Positions 1-6,516 are shown, counted from the first letter of the stretch. The stretch: 8,420 nt of DNA from Candidatus Electronema nielsenii (GCA_026122915.1 JAGIXO010000074.1:1-8420); one strand, 5' to 3'. A program made the numbers and translations. Notes: generated by a model from the sequence alone, not told the origin.

Positions 1-748
1 CCACCGCGCTCAGGGAAGGCTCTGCGCCTTGGCCAGCCGCAGGAAGGGTAAATTCAATATGCTCAACTAAATGCTTTTTGTCGCTGGGCTGATCAAAAAA
101 ATGAACAGTGCTACGGTGCAAGCGGAGGCCATGAATTTGCAGCCAGTTCGGGAGTGCATTTAGAAGACTACCTTGAGGCGGCAGGACGTTGAAACTGCCA
201 TCAGTGCGGCGGAGCAAATTGGCCCGCAGCCGGTCGATGCGGACATCGTCTAAAATGACCTGACCATGCAGCAGGCCAGCCGGGCGGATGCGGGCATCAA
301 GGTCAGCAATTCGGGCTAACTCCTGCTCCTCTGGGTGGGCAGTTGCCGCGCCGATGGTGATTTCACCCAAATGCAGATCAAGATGCAAAGGCGACAAGCT
401 GGCTTGGCCGATGGTGACTGGTCGGTCTAATTGGCGGCCCAGCTCTTCGGCCAGCGAGCCTTTGATGTAACGCGGCAGCAAATACAAGCCACCAGCAAGG
501 CAGAGCAGAAACAGCAGCGGTGCCGCAAGCAGCAGGATAAGGCAGAGACGGCCCCAGCGTCTGCCGCCGGAACGAGGAGTTTTTTTCCGCTGTGCTGCCT
601 TTTCTGGTGGCTTAGGAGCGACCGCTGTTGCTTTCTGCTTTGGGGACTGAGGACTGCGGGTACGAGGAGCCGAGCCGCTGGGTCTAATCTGGATTTCGCC
701 GAAATCAGGCTTTTTGGTCGGCTCAAAGGGTTTCTGTTCGTCGGTCAT
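1..748 (-). CDS. DUF748/AsmA-like inner-membrane protein, N-terminal part (C-terminus off left edge)
   Basis: The minus-strand frame starting at ATG 746-748 stays open for 249 codons and leaves the window at base 1. Residues 1-65 are hydrophilic and rich in Pro, Lys, Arg and Ala, ending in a basic stretch (RKKTPRSGGRR). Residues 68-91 form one strong hydrophobic segment (LCLILLLAAPLLFLLCLAGG). The part after it has the usual opening of DUF748/AsmA-like proteins: YIKGSLAEELGRQLDRPVTI, then SLSPLHLDLHLGEITI, and VRIDRLRANLLRRTDGSFNV near residues 169-188. Such proteins are anchored by one N-terminal helix and carry a long periplasmic beta-rich domain linked to envelope or lipid homeostasis; the specific role here is unknown. 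The cytoplasmic tail before the anchor is longer than usual for the family. No strong Shine-Dalgarno lies before the ATG, so the start is less certain than the frame. A 156-bp gap separates it from the DUF3108 gene, and a candidate promoter lies in that gap. Confidence 0.8.
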   Translation of the reverse strand, partial: MTDEQKPFEPTKKPDFGEIQIRPSGSAPRTRSPQSPKQKATAVAPKPPEKAAQRKKTPRSGGRRWGRLCLILLLAAPLLFLLCLAGGLYLLPRYIKGSLAEELGRQLDRPVTIGQASLSPLHLDLHLGEITIGAATAHPEEQELARIADLDARIRPAGLLHGQVILDDVRIDRLRANLLRRTDGSFNVLPPQGSLLNALPNWLQIHGLRLHRSTVHFFDQPSDKKHLVEHIEFTLPAAGQGAEPSLSAV

Positions 749-812
749 GGTCTGCTGGATTCTGGTATTGGCAGCGGCGGGGAAGGTCTGCTCTGCCTTT
801 CAGGTACGGAAA

Positions 813-840
813 ATTGTACAGTTTTACCCAGATAAAGCAA
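813..840 (-). promoter_or_regulatory. Candidate sigma70-type promoter for the DUF748 gene
   Basis: On the minus strand TTGCTT (835-840) is followed after 16 bp by TACAAT (813-818). The -10 matches the consensus at 5 of 6 positions, the -35 only in its first three bases. It sits in the gap upstream of the DUF748 ATG, which would give a leader of nearly 60 bases. This is a by-eye match only. Confidence 0.35.
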
Positions 841-904
841 GCGGCAAAAGGGGTACTGTTTTCCGGGCCTCAGAGCATAATGACTGAGAAAATATCAAGA
901 GGGC

Positions 905-1711
905 TTACTTGCCTGTCTTTTTTCGCAGTGTGCAGGCAGGGTTAGCATACTCAACCAGCTCCGCTACTAAGGAGCCGATCAGGATTTTCGATCTAATTTC
1001 TACCGGCACCCGACAGGCATTGTTAGTGAGCCAGAATATCGTATCTCCGTCTTTATCATATAGCCCCTTAAAAGCCATCTTCGGCTGCACCTTAACCGTG
1101 TTCACTACGCCGAAGATGCTGTTTTTGTCTTCACGCCCAAAGACCTTGATTGGTACCAAATGCCGTTTTTTATCAACAAAAGTAGGAACAAACTGCTGCG
1201 GCTCCATCCTCAGGCGTAGAACTCGAGTAATAAAAAAAGCGGCGAATTCGTTGTAAACCGATCCAGCCATTGGATACACCTCTGGCGGCTTGTTCTCCTT
1301 ACGGTAAATCACCTCCAGCTTGTGCTGGTCATAAATTGTGAGCCGATACACTGTTTTGCCGCGTTCAATTTGCTGCACCTCATAGCGGGTCGGCAGCTTC
1401 AGCGACCCAGATAAATAGGTGACAAACGTGTCATCGACTGGATAAATCGCTTTAAAAAGTCCATAATCCGTCACTCGTGCGGTGATGACGTGGCCGCTAC
1501 CAGAAGAGGCCGGAGCAAGGCTTAGGCGCAGATCGCCGATCTTTACTCCTCCAGACCAAGAAACAGAAAAGTGCATGGTTTCTTGGCTAGAGTAAACAAC
1601 GGATAGAGCTTTTTGGTCAAGAGCAAGAGGAGATTCAGCAGCTTGGAGCGGGGATGACAACAGACTGAGACAGGAAAACAAGCAGAAGGTCAACGAATGA
1701 CTTGAAAACAT
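905..1711 (-). CDS. Secreted DUF3108 domain protein
   Basis: The frame ends in TAA at 905-907. It can be opened at 1801, but the ATG at 1709-1711 is preferred: it starts a clear Sec signal peptide (MFSSHSLTFCLFSCLSLLSS, then PLQA-AE, with cleavage likely after the second Ala), whereas the 30 residues of the longer version hide the signal and their DNA overlaps a strong inverted repeat (1768-1803). The mature part resembles DUF3108: HFSVSWSGGVKIGDLRLSL at its start, YGLFKAIYPVDDTFVTYL in the middle, the Y-x-NEFAAFFITRVLRLR segment, and a C-terminal half ending in LIGSLVAELVEYA. The product is about 268 residues before processing and probably periplasmic; the function of the family is not established. 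No good Shine-Dalgarno precedes either start. A weak TTGATA (1765-1770)/TATTCG (1743-1748) pair with a 16-bp spacer could be its own promoter. The upstream lipoprotein and downstream DUF748 genes are also envelope proteins. Confidence 0.82.
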   Translation of the reverse strand: MFSSHSLTFCLFSCLSLLSSPLQAAESPLALDQKALSVVYSSQETMHFSVSWSGGVKIGDLRLSLAPASSGSGHVITARVTDYGLFKAIYPVDDTFVTYLSGSLKLPTRYEVQQIERGKTVYRLTIYDQHKLEVIYRKENKPPEVYPMAGSVYNEFAAFFITRVLRLRMEPQQFVPTFVDKKRHLVPIKVFGREDKNSIFGVVNTVKVQPKMAFKGLYDKDGDTIFWLTNNACRVPVEIRSKILIGSLVAELVEYANPACTLRKKTGK

Positions 1712-1767
1712 GATGAACTGGCGGAGCTGTCTGAGAATTGAACGAATACAGCATCCATTTTGCATAT

Positions 1768-1803
1768 CAATGGCGGGCAAGAACAAGATATCACCCGCCA
1801 TTG
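1768..1803 (-). other. 10-bp inverted repeat hairpin between lipoprotein and DUF3108 genes
   Basis: CAATGGCGGG at 1768-1777 is the exact reverse complement of CCCGCCATTG at 1794-1803, with a 16-base loop. It lies about 10 bases past the lipoprotein stop codon, where a transcript-end structure would be expected. No T-run follows on the minus strand, so it is not a canonical intrinsic terminator; it could be a 3'-end stabilising stem, an attenuator or a protein-binding site. Confidence 0.55.
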
Positions 1804-1813
1804 GAGATCATGA

Positions 1814-3598
1814 TTAATCCGTCGAAATCATATTCGCCTTCATCTCAATACCGCGAGCAGTGAAATCCATATCCATAAGGACGCGCATTTTGGCATTTTT
1901 TATGGACTCAAAGACCTCAGCTGCTTCAGCATTTTTCTTGCCTGTATTGGCAATCATTTCCCCCATAAGACCGTAATACTTGCCGTAATCCATATCTGCG
2001 GCCATGAAGCCGAGAGAGGATTCAAGAGGAGCCTTGCTTAAATCATTCGCTATCTGTTCAGCTTTTTTCCCTGCATATACTGTCAAGTGAGAACCTTTGA
2101 TTGCTACCATCAAGGGAAATGGAAGCGGAACAGGCGTAGGCAATGCAACCGCAGTGCCGTCAGCAGAAATCTTCAATGCTGCTAACGGCGGAATCATTGC
2201 CGAGGCCATCTGTACTAATGCGACTGGGTCTTTTGCCGAGAGGCTGATAATCGCATCAACATCTTTTGGCATTGGCGTTGTTTGTGCTTCTTTCGCAGCA
2301 TCATCCATTGTTAGCGACAAGAGAGAAAATGCTATGCCTCGCACGCCAGCAGCCATGCTGGTTGCCATACTCACCATTGCCGGATTTTGTGCTTTCATCC
2401 CCTGCTGCATTTCTTTGAGATAGCTGCAATTGTACTGCTTCTGCGTGATTTCAGTCCACTGCTTGGTTAAGAACGGCGCGATATTTTCGACATTCAAGCC
2501 AATTCCGTAAGAGAAAGCAGTTGGCTCAGATGATTTTCGTACATATTCTGGAATAAAGCCCCGTAGAGACTGCAAACCATCCAGCAATGGTTGGTCATTA
2601 CTTTCAACAACTATGATTGAATCAAGGTGAGATGGCTTTGCATTCAACTCCAACGCAGTATAGCCGCCGACAATTTGCGGCCAATTTGCGCCAATCGCTT
2701 GAAAATCATTTCGACAACCTTCGCTTTGCAGCTCAGTAAGCTGTTTTGCAGTTTTTTCTTCTAACTGCGGCATAAGTAGCTGCACCATCTTCGCCATGCG
2801 GTTGCCGTCTTTAGTTGTTAATCCTGTGATCAGCTGCCGATGATCAATAAAGCCCAGCCAAGAAGGAAGCAGTTTATATTTCTCTTGCAGTGACTCAAGT
2901 CGTCCGCTTTGCTCTAACGATTTCTCCGGCTTGCTCTGCCCTAAGGCTAAAGACAGCGTTTTCTCGCTATCCACGCCGATATCTATCATGAAAACCCCAT
3001 TGTTACCATCAATGCCGATAACCAAGCTAACATGCGGCCCCTCTCCTTTTTTCTCATTTAAAGCGTAGCGTCGATAGGTCGCCGTCCCTAATGCCTCTAC
3101 TTTTGCTGTAACCTTCGCCTTTTTTTCAAGTTCAGCAATTTTATTATTGAACTTTTGAATATCTTTCAAGCTAATGCGGAGAAGAACAGGAGACAAGCCA
3201 ATAGTGTAAGAAGCAATAGCGGGTGTATCTTCAAATCCCCAGCTTTCTATCTGCGTTTCCGGTGAAACTATTGTTGCAAGATACTCATCCCATATCTGAG
3301 CAGCCATACGTTGCCCTTCTATCTTTGCCTCTTCGCCCATCTTCGACAAATCTTTCGGAGTGAGCATGTCTTTTGACATGTTGAAACGGGCTATATTCCA
3401 TTTCAGCAAGTTTTTCAATGGGACAGGCTCTATTCCACCAGAAAAGAAAACTGTGTCATCCGGCACAAAACTAAGCATGGATGCAGGTTTTTGCGGCTCA
3501 GGTTGCTTTTGTTCTTCCGACTTTTCCTTTTTATCGCAGGAGATGAGCAGCAGTGATGCAAAGATAATCGACAGCACTTTCATTTTTGTACGTTTCAT
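1814..3598 (-). CDS. Uncharacterised lipoprotein, 594 aa
   Basis: The frame runs from ATG 3596-3598 to TAA 1814-1816. The N-terminus MKRTKMKVLSIIFASLLLIS-C is a lipoprotein signal peptide with lipobox LISC and acylated Cys21. The next residue is Asp22, which in enterobacteria retains lipoproteins in the inner membrane; whether that rule holds here is unknown. A charged Lys/Glu/Gln/Pro linker (about 22-40) leads to a large domain opening SFVPDDTVFFSGGIEPVPL. I do not recognise the family; the opening is vaguely like DUF3352-type envelope proteins, which is weak evidence. No catalytic motif is visible. The first ATG is chosen because GGGG lies 4 bases upstream; the alternative Met6 has no such site. 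The upstream gap contains the MITE-like element, and a candidate promoter spans its edge, so this gene may be transcribed separately from the peptidase gene. Confidence 0.85.
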   Translation of the reverse strand: MKRTKMKVLSIIFASLLLISCDKKEKSEEQKQPEPQKPASMLSFVPDDTVFFSGGIEPVPLKNLLKWNIARFNMSKDMLTPKDLSKMGEEAKIEGQRMAAQIWDEYLATIVSPETQIESWGFEDTPAIASYTIGLSPVLLRISLKDIQKFNNKIAELEKKAKVTAKVEALGTATYRRYALNEKKGEGPHVSLVIGIDGNNGVFMIDIGVDSEKTLSLALGQSKPEKSLEQSGRLESLQEKYKLLPSWLGFIDHRQLITGLTTKDGNRMAKMVQLLMPQLEEKTAKQLTELQSEGCRNDFQAIGANWPQIVGGYTALELNAKPSHLDSIIVVESNDQPLLDGLQSLRGFIPEYVRKSSEPTAFSYGIGLNVENIAPFLTKQWTEITQKQYNCSYLKEMQQGMKAQNPAMVSMATSMAAGVRGIAFSLLSLTMDDAAKEAQTTPMPKDVDAIISLSAKDPVALVQMASAMIPPLAALKISADGTAVALPTPVPLPFPLMVAIKGSHLTVYAGKKAEQIANDLSKAPLESSLGFMAADMDYGKYYGLMGEMIANTGKKNAEAAEVFESIKNAKMRVLMDMDFTARGIEMKANMISTD

Positions 3599-3623
3599 AT
3601 TTCCCCGTTTCTTCTTTTGAGTT

Positions 3624-3651
3624 GTTATACGATAGGAGTTACGCAGTTCAA
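3624..3651 (-). promoter_or_regulatory. Candidate hybrid promoter for the lipoprotein gene
   Basis: On the minus strand TTGAAC (3646-3651) is followed by a 16-bp spacer and TATAAC (3624-3629). Each hexamer differs from the sigma70 consensus at one or two positions. The -35 lies inside the terminal repeat of the MITE-like element, while the -10 lies outside it in flanking DNA. Transcription would begin near 3617, giving a leader of about 20 bases that includes the GGGG ribosome-binding site. Confidence 0.45.
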
Positions 3652-3720
3652 TTTTACAACAGTCTTTTTGTCATCTTTCTCAAAGATGATACTCTTTGAG
3701 TAAATCAAATTGCGTAACTC
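3636..3720. mobile_element. MITE-like element, 85 bp, with terminal inverted repeats and ATAG target duplication
   Basis: GAGTTACGCA at 3636-3645 is the exact reverse complement of TGCGTAACTC at 3711-3720. The match extends inward to 16 of 19 bases (3636-3654 against 3702-3720). ATAG occurs immediately outside both ends (3632-3635 and 3721-3724), as expected for a 4-bp target-site duplication. The interior is AT-rich, non-coding and self-complementary. The element lies between the metallopeptidase stop and the lipoprotein start and disrupts neither frame. No transposase is present, so it would be moved by a full-length element elsewhere. The family cannot be named from the ends alone. Confidence 0.7.
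3671..3700. repeat. Two mutually exclusive hairpins inside the MITE-like element
   Basis: TCATCTTT (3671-3678) and AAAGATGA (3682-3689) form an 8-bp stem with a 3-base loop. CTCAAAG (3679-3685) and CTTTGAG (3694-3700) form an alternative 7-bp stem that shares bases with the first. Neither is followed by a T-run on either strand, so neither is a standard intrinsic terminator. Confidence 0.6.
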
Positions 3721-3726
3721 ATAGCT

Positions 3727-4641
3727 TTATCCTTTGCTGAAGGTGTTGCATTTATCCATGTCACCGCTCTGCAAACCAGTCTTAAACCATTGCATCCGCT
3801 GTGCCGCACTACCGTGAGTAAATGAATCCGGCGTGACATATCCTTGCGCCTGCTTCTGCAAAGTGTCATCGCCGACCGCGCTTGCTGCTGCTAATCCCTC
3901 TTCCACATCGCCTGCTTCAAGCATCTGTCGGCTTTCGTGGGCATGATACGCCCAAACACCAGCAAAACAATCGGCTTGCAGCTCTTGTTGAACCAATATC
4001 TTGTTTGCTTCGGTTTTATTCATCTGCTTGCGGGCTGCATGAACTTTACTGGAAATGCCGAGCAAAGTCTGGACATGATGACCGACTTCGTGGGCAATAA
4101 CATACGCCTGCGCGAAATCTCCCGGTGCTTTGAACCGATGCTTTAGCTCATCAAAGAAACTCAGGTCGATATAAACTTGCTGGTCGCCGGGACAATAAAA
4201 AGGGCCGATAGCAGATTCCGCCATGCCGCAGGCTGAGTTGACTGCATTGCGGAAGAGAACAAGGCGCGGCTCCTTATAGGTCTTGCTCTTCTGCTGGAAT
4301 ATCTTTTGCCATGTTTCCTCAGTATCCGCCAAAACGACGGAAACAAAATCCACCATTTCCTTTTCTTCCGCAGTTTCTTGCAGCGGTTGTGTGGAGATAG
4401 CAGCTGGTGTTCCTTGCTGTAGTCCTAATAATGCCAACATGCTGCCGAGATTACCTGAAAATAAACCGTAAGCACCTAAGCAGATAACGACGATTGCTGT
4501 GCCTTTGAAGCCAAGGAACTTCATTGCCACCGGCAAAAAGCGGAGCATGTCACCACCATTGCCAGAATCGCCGGAACCAGAAACACCCATACTGCGGCGG
4601 TCTTCAAGATTGTCGCTTTTTCGTCTTCCTTGCCAATTCAT
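3727..4641 (-). CDS. ypfJ: YpfJ-type membrane-anchored zinc metallopeptidase
   Basis: The 304-residue product opens with the family signature MNWQGRRKSDNLEDRRS, followed by a Gly/Ser-rich stretch and one transmembrane helix (about 45-65, GTAIVVICLGAYGLFSG). The catalytic motif HEVGHH at 184-189 supplies two zinc-ligand histidines and the catalytic Glu185; Glu220 in QQELQADCFAGVWAYH is the likely third ligand. The C-terminal block GDDTLQKQAQGYVTPDSFTH-GSAAQRMQWF is typical of this neutral zinc metallopeptidase family (Zn_peptidase, PF04228). Length matches full-length members and all key residues are present. The start is well supported: GGAGG sits about seven bases before the ATG at 4639-4641. 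Its physiological substrates are not known. It lies 62 bp after the PIN gene's stop, so it may be cotranscribed or have its own weak promoter. The MITE-like element lies 6 bp beyond its stop codon. Confidence 0.95.
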   Translation of the reverse strand: MNWQGRRKSDNLEDRRSMGVSGSGDSGNGGDMLRFLPVAMKFLGFKGTAIVVICLGAYGLFSGNLGSMLALLGLQQGTPAAISTQPLQETAEEKEMVDFVSVVLADTEETWQKIFQQKSKTYKEPRLVLFRNAVNSACGMAESAIGPFYCPGDQQVYIDLSFFDELKHRFKAPGDFAQAYVIAHEVGHHVQTLLGISSKVHAARKQMNKTEANKILVQQELQADCFAGVWAYHAHESRQMLEAGDVEEGLAAASAVGDDTLQKQAQGYVTPDSFTHGSAAQRMQWFKTGLQSGDMDKCNTFSKG

Positions 4642-4664
4642 AACAGCCCTCCTTCTTGGTGCCT

Positions 4665-4693
4665 ATGATAAAATGTAAACTCTGCTGAGTAAC
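4665..4693 (-). promoter_or_regulatory. Weak candidate promoter for the metallopeptidase gene
   Basis: TATCAT (4665-4670) on the minus strand matches the -10 consensus at 5 of 6 positions. The element 17 bp upstream, GTTACT, is a poor -35. The -10 is placed sensibly, about 24 bases before the ATG and just upstream of the GGAGG ribosome-binding site. Read-through from the PIN operon is an equally good explanation. Confidence 0.25.
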
Positions 4694-4703
4694 ACGAAGA
4701 CAA

Positions 4704-5231
4704 TTAAACAAGCAATTTTTTGTTCGCTGTCAGAACCGGAATGTCCTGTCCGTGAAAATCGGCATCATCCGTAACCAACTTCAATCCCTTCTTGCGGCAT
4801 AACTCTGCAATAATTTGATCGTTGAAATCAGCATCTCCAGCCTCATATTCAGCAATGAGTTGCTTCGTATCAACTGTCTCAAACCCGCTGTCAATCTTTG
4901 AGCAATGCCCCAACACACGCCTTGCGCTATCAGCAATATCTTTGGCAATGGGTTTGAAATCTTGGCTTTTCCGAAACTTTTTAAAGTATTCATGCGGACG
5001 GCCAAGGATATCCCATTGCAGTCGAGCGTAGGTGTTGATAAATTCTGAGACGATCAGAACATCAATATAGATGCGGCTACGGGAGGAAATAATTTCACTG
5101 AGAGCTTGAGAATAAACGGCAGCCTTATTATTTCCTGGTTTTTGCGGTCCATAAATAAACAGCCAGATGTTCGTGTCAAGCAACAGCTCGTCATGTTGGG
5201 TGAAATTGTATTGCCGAATGTTACTCGCCAT
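4704..5231 (-). CDS. PIN-domain nuclease, third gene of the ATPase-STAS-PIN unit
   Basis: Reading from ATG 5229-5231 the product is 175 residues. All PIN acidic positions are visible: Asp19 in LLLDTNIWLF, Glu63 in VLIVSEFINTY, Asp135/Asp138 in GDADFNDQIIAEL, and Asp155/156/158 in LVTDDADF. PIN domains are metal-dependent ribonucleases, best known as VapC-type toxins; this one is longer than the usual VapC of about 130-140 residues. The frame could open 28 codons earlier, at 5315, but that would bury the start inside the STAS gene. The chosen ATG has GGAG nine bases upstream (5241-5244) and overlaps the STAS stop by 11 bases, which implies translational coupling. No VapB-like antitoxin sits beside it, so its control may come from the two upstream genes. 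RNase activity and target are inference from the family. Confidence 0.88.
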   Translation of the reverse strand: MASNIRQYNFTQHDELLLDTNIWLFIYGPQKPGNNKAAVYSQALSEIISSRSRIYIDVLIVSEFINTYARLQWDILGRPHEYFKKFRKSQDFKPIAKDIADSARRVLGHCSKIDSGFETVDTKQLIAEYEAGDADFNDQIIAELCRKKGLKLVTDDADFHGQDIPVLTANKKLLV

Positions 5232-5586
5232 CACTTTCATCTCCAAGCGTGTCCCGAATTGCCTGATCGAATCTCTGCGGATACTTGAAAGACAGCTTTG
5301 CATTTTCAACCACACGTTTCAGCTGCTCAATATCGGCAGGCTGGATATCCTGCACCTTGAGCAGCAAACGGATATGCTCTTCGCTGAATGTTCCGTACAG
5401 TTGACCGACGGCTGCATTTAAAAACGCTGTTGTCAAAATTGCAACATTATGAAAGGAGAGATTTACCTTGCAGTCCTCCTTAAGGGCTGCGGCAAGGCGT
5501 TCATAGACCTGTTGTCCATCACTGGAGGCAACACATAATGGGCTACCTACAGTTTCAAATATGGAGACTGTTAATTCTTTCTGCAT
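5221..5586 (-). CDS. STAS-like domain protein (DUF4325 type)
   Basis: This 121-residue soluble protein starts at ATG 5584-5586 with GAGG seven bases upstream and only 9 bp after the ATPase stop. The core VNLSFHNVAILTTAFLNAAV (41-60), followed by GQLYG, matches the DUF4325 pattern of a beta strand, a Ser/Thr-rich turn and a helix beginning F-L-N. In anti-anti-sigma factors such as SpoIIAA the equivalent turn carries the serine phosphorylated by the partner GHKL kinase; here it holds Thr52 and Thr53 rather than Ser. Thr could still be phosphorylated, but this cannot be decided from sequence. The acidic C-terminus (DTLGDESDGE) overlaps the PIN start. Its position between a GHKL ATPase and a nuclease suggests it is the adaptor that passes the ATPase's state to the PIN protein; that role is inferred. 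Confidence 0.85.
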   Translation of the reverse strand: MQKELTVSIFETVGSPLCVASSDGQQVYERLAAALKEDCKVNLSFHNVAILTTAFLNAAVGQLYGTFSEEHIRLLLKVQDIQPADIEQLKRVVENAKLSFKYPQRFDQAIRDTLGDESDGE

Positions 5587-5595
5587 AATAAAACC

Positions 5596-6465
5596 TCAAA
5601 AGATGTCTGCGGCATTCAGCTCGGAAGTAAGCACGTATGAATTTGTATCAGCCGTATTGATTTCAATACTGACCACAGTCCCAAGGAAAGGGTTGCGCAG
5701 CAGGGTCATGTCTGTTTTCCTGTTTTGTCTCCGCCAGTACCCTGCATCTGACACAATTTGAATGCAGCCGCCATTCAAATCAATGAACTCGCCCAGCAGC
5801 TTGAGACCCAGTCCGCCTGGTAGTGGGGCGCGCTTGGTGGTATTGCCTTTTTGAGTAGCCCAGTTGATTGCTTGTTCTGGGGAAAGCTCCAGACCGAGAC
5901 TATCTTTGATATTGCGGCGGATGCCGATACCTAAATCGGCTACAGAGAAATCGAGCCGGTTGCGGTTGGGAAAGAACTGGCCGCAGCTAAAGATGCCCAA
6001 CTTTGTCTGTGAATGCAGAACAGAATTGCCGAAGATTTCACAAATACTTTCCCTGAATTTCTTCATCAGACCTAGCGACATATCAGGAAGTTCAGTTCGA
6101 TGCAGAAACTCTTGCTCGATATATTTGGCAAAATAACGTTCGTCTTTGATATCAAAGCGTTGATAAGGAATTGTTGTTCCCCATCTGTCTTGTATTCTTT
6201 TCCGCCCATAATGACTGAGAAAGCCATTCTTCGACAGGATGCTTTCGACATTGGGACGGATGCCAGTCAGCTTGACCGTATTCGGACCGCTGAGGTTGTG
6301 TAAGATGGCCCCGAAGGCTGCGCACATATCGGCATCAAGCCAAGATGCTCCATCTAACTTGATCTCAATATTCTCAAAGAAGCAGTCCTTTGTTTCTGCC
6401 CACAAGTTCGTCAATGCTTGAAAACCAGACAAGTCATGCCTGATTTCTGGCAGCGAAACGATCAT
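5596..6465 (-). CDS. GHKL-type ATPase with N-terminal STAS-like domain
   Basis: The 289-residue product has two parts. Residues about 30-85 look STAS-like: a strand (IEIKLDGASWL), an Asp-rich turn, a helix (CAAFGAILHNL), then VKLTGIRPNVESILSKNGFL. Residues about 130-270 carry a GHKL ATP-binding fold: the N-box with Glu139, Glu143 and Asn147 (ESICEIFGNSVLHS), the G1 box VADLGIGI with Asp177, and the G2 box PGGLGLKLL at 216-224. There is no His-phosphoacceptor domain, sensor or membrane segment, so it is not an ordinary sensor kinase; it is closer to the SpoIIAB/RsbW anti-sigma kinase type. The start ATG 6463-6465 is supported by AGGTGA four bases upstream (6470-6475). It begins 51 bp after ubiX; a TATATT at 6494-6499 could be a -10 but lacks a convincing -35. 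As first gene of the unit it probably senses nucleotide or a ligand and acts through the STAS protein. Confidence 0.88.
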   Translation of the reverse strand: MIVSLPEIRHDLSGFQALTNLWAETKDCFFENIEIKLDGASWLDADMCAAFGAILHNLSGPNTVKLTGIRPNVESILSKNGFLSHYGRKRIQDRWGTTIPYQRFDIKDERYFAKYIEQEFLHRTELPDMSLGLMKKFRESICEIFGNSVLHSQTKLGIFSCGQFFPNRNRLDFSVADLGIGIRRNIKDSLGLELSPEQAINWATQKGNTTKRAPLPGGLGLKLLGEFIDLNGGCIQIVSDAGYWRRQNRKTDMTLLRNPFLGTVVSIEINTADTNSYVLTSELNAADIF

Positions 6466-6516
6466 TGCCTCACCTGTTCAAGAGTCCTCTGGAAATATAC
6501 ATCATGCTGTAACAAA

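Noticed and set aside
431..835. Plus-strand open frame of 134 codons opposite the start of the DUF748 gene
   Set aside because: It lies antisense to a frame with a clear transmembrane anchor and family-like sequence. Its own product is low-complexity, with no signal, motif or ribosome-binding site.
871..890. CTCAG/CTGAG inverted repeat after the DUF3108 stop
   Set aside because: A 5-bp stem with a 10-base loop and no T-run is within chance expectation.
4672..4694. Possible terminator hairpin between the PIN and metallopeptidase genes
   Set aside because: Only four base pairs (ACTC/GAGT) can form around a 4-base loop, and the T-rich bases after it are broken up. It is too weak to call.
4704..5231. 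Standard VapBC toxin-antitoxin pair
   Set aside because: The PIN protein is longer than typical VapC and the adjacent upstream gene is STAS-like, not a DNA-binding VapB antitoxin.
5232..5315. 28-codon N-terminal extension of the PIN protein
   Set aside because: It lies wholly inside the STAS gene in another frame, does not look like part of a PIN fold, and a better start with GGAG at proper spacing exists at 5229-5231.
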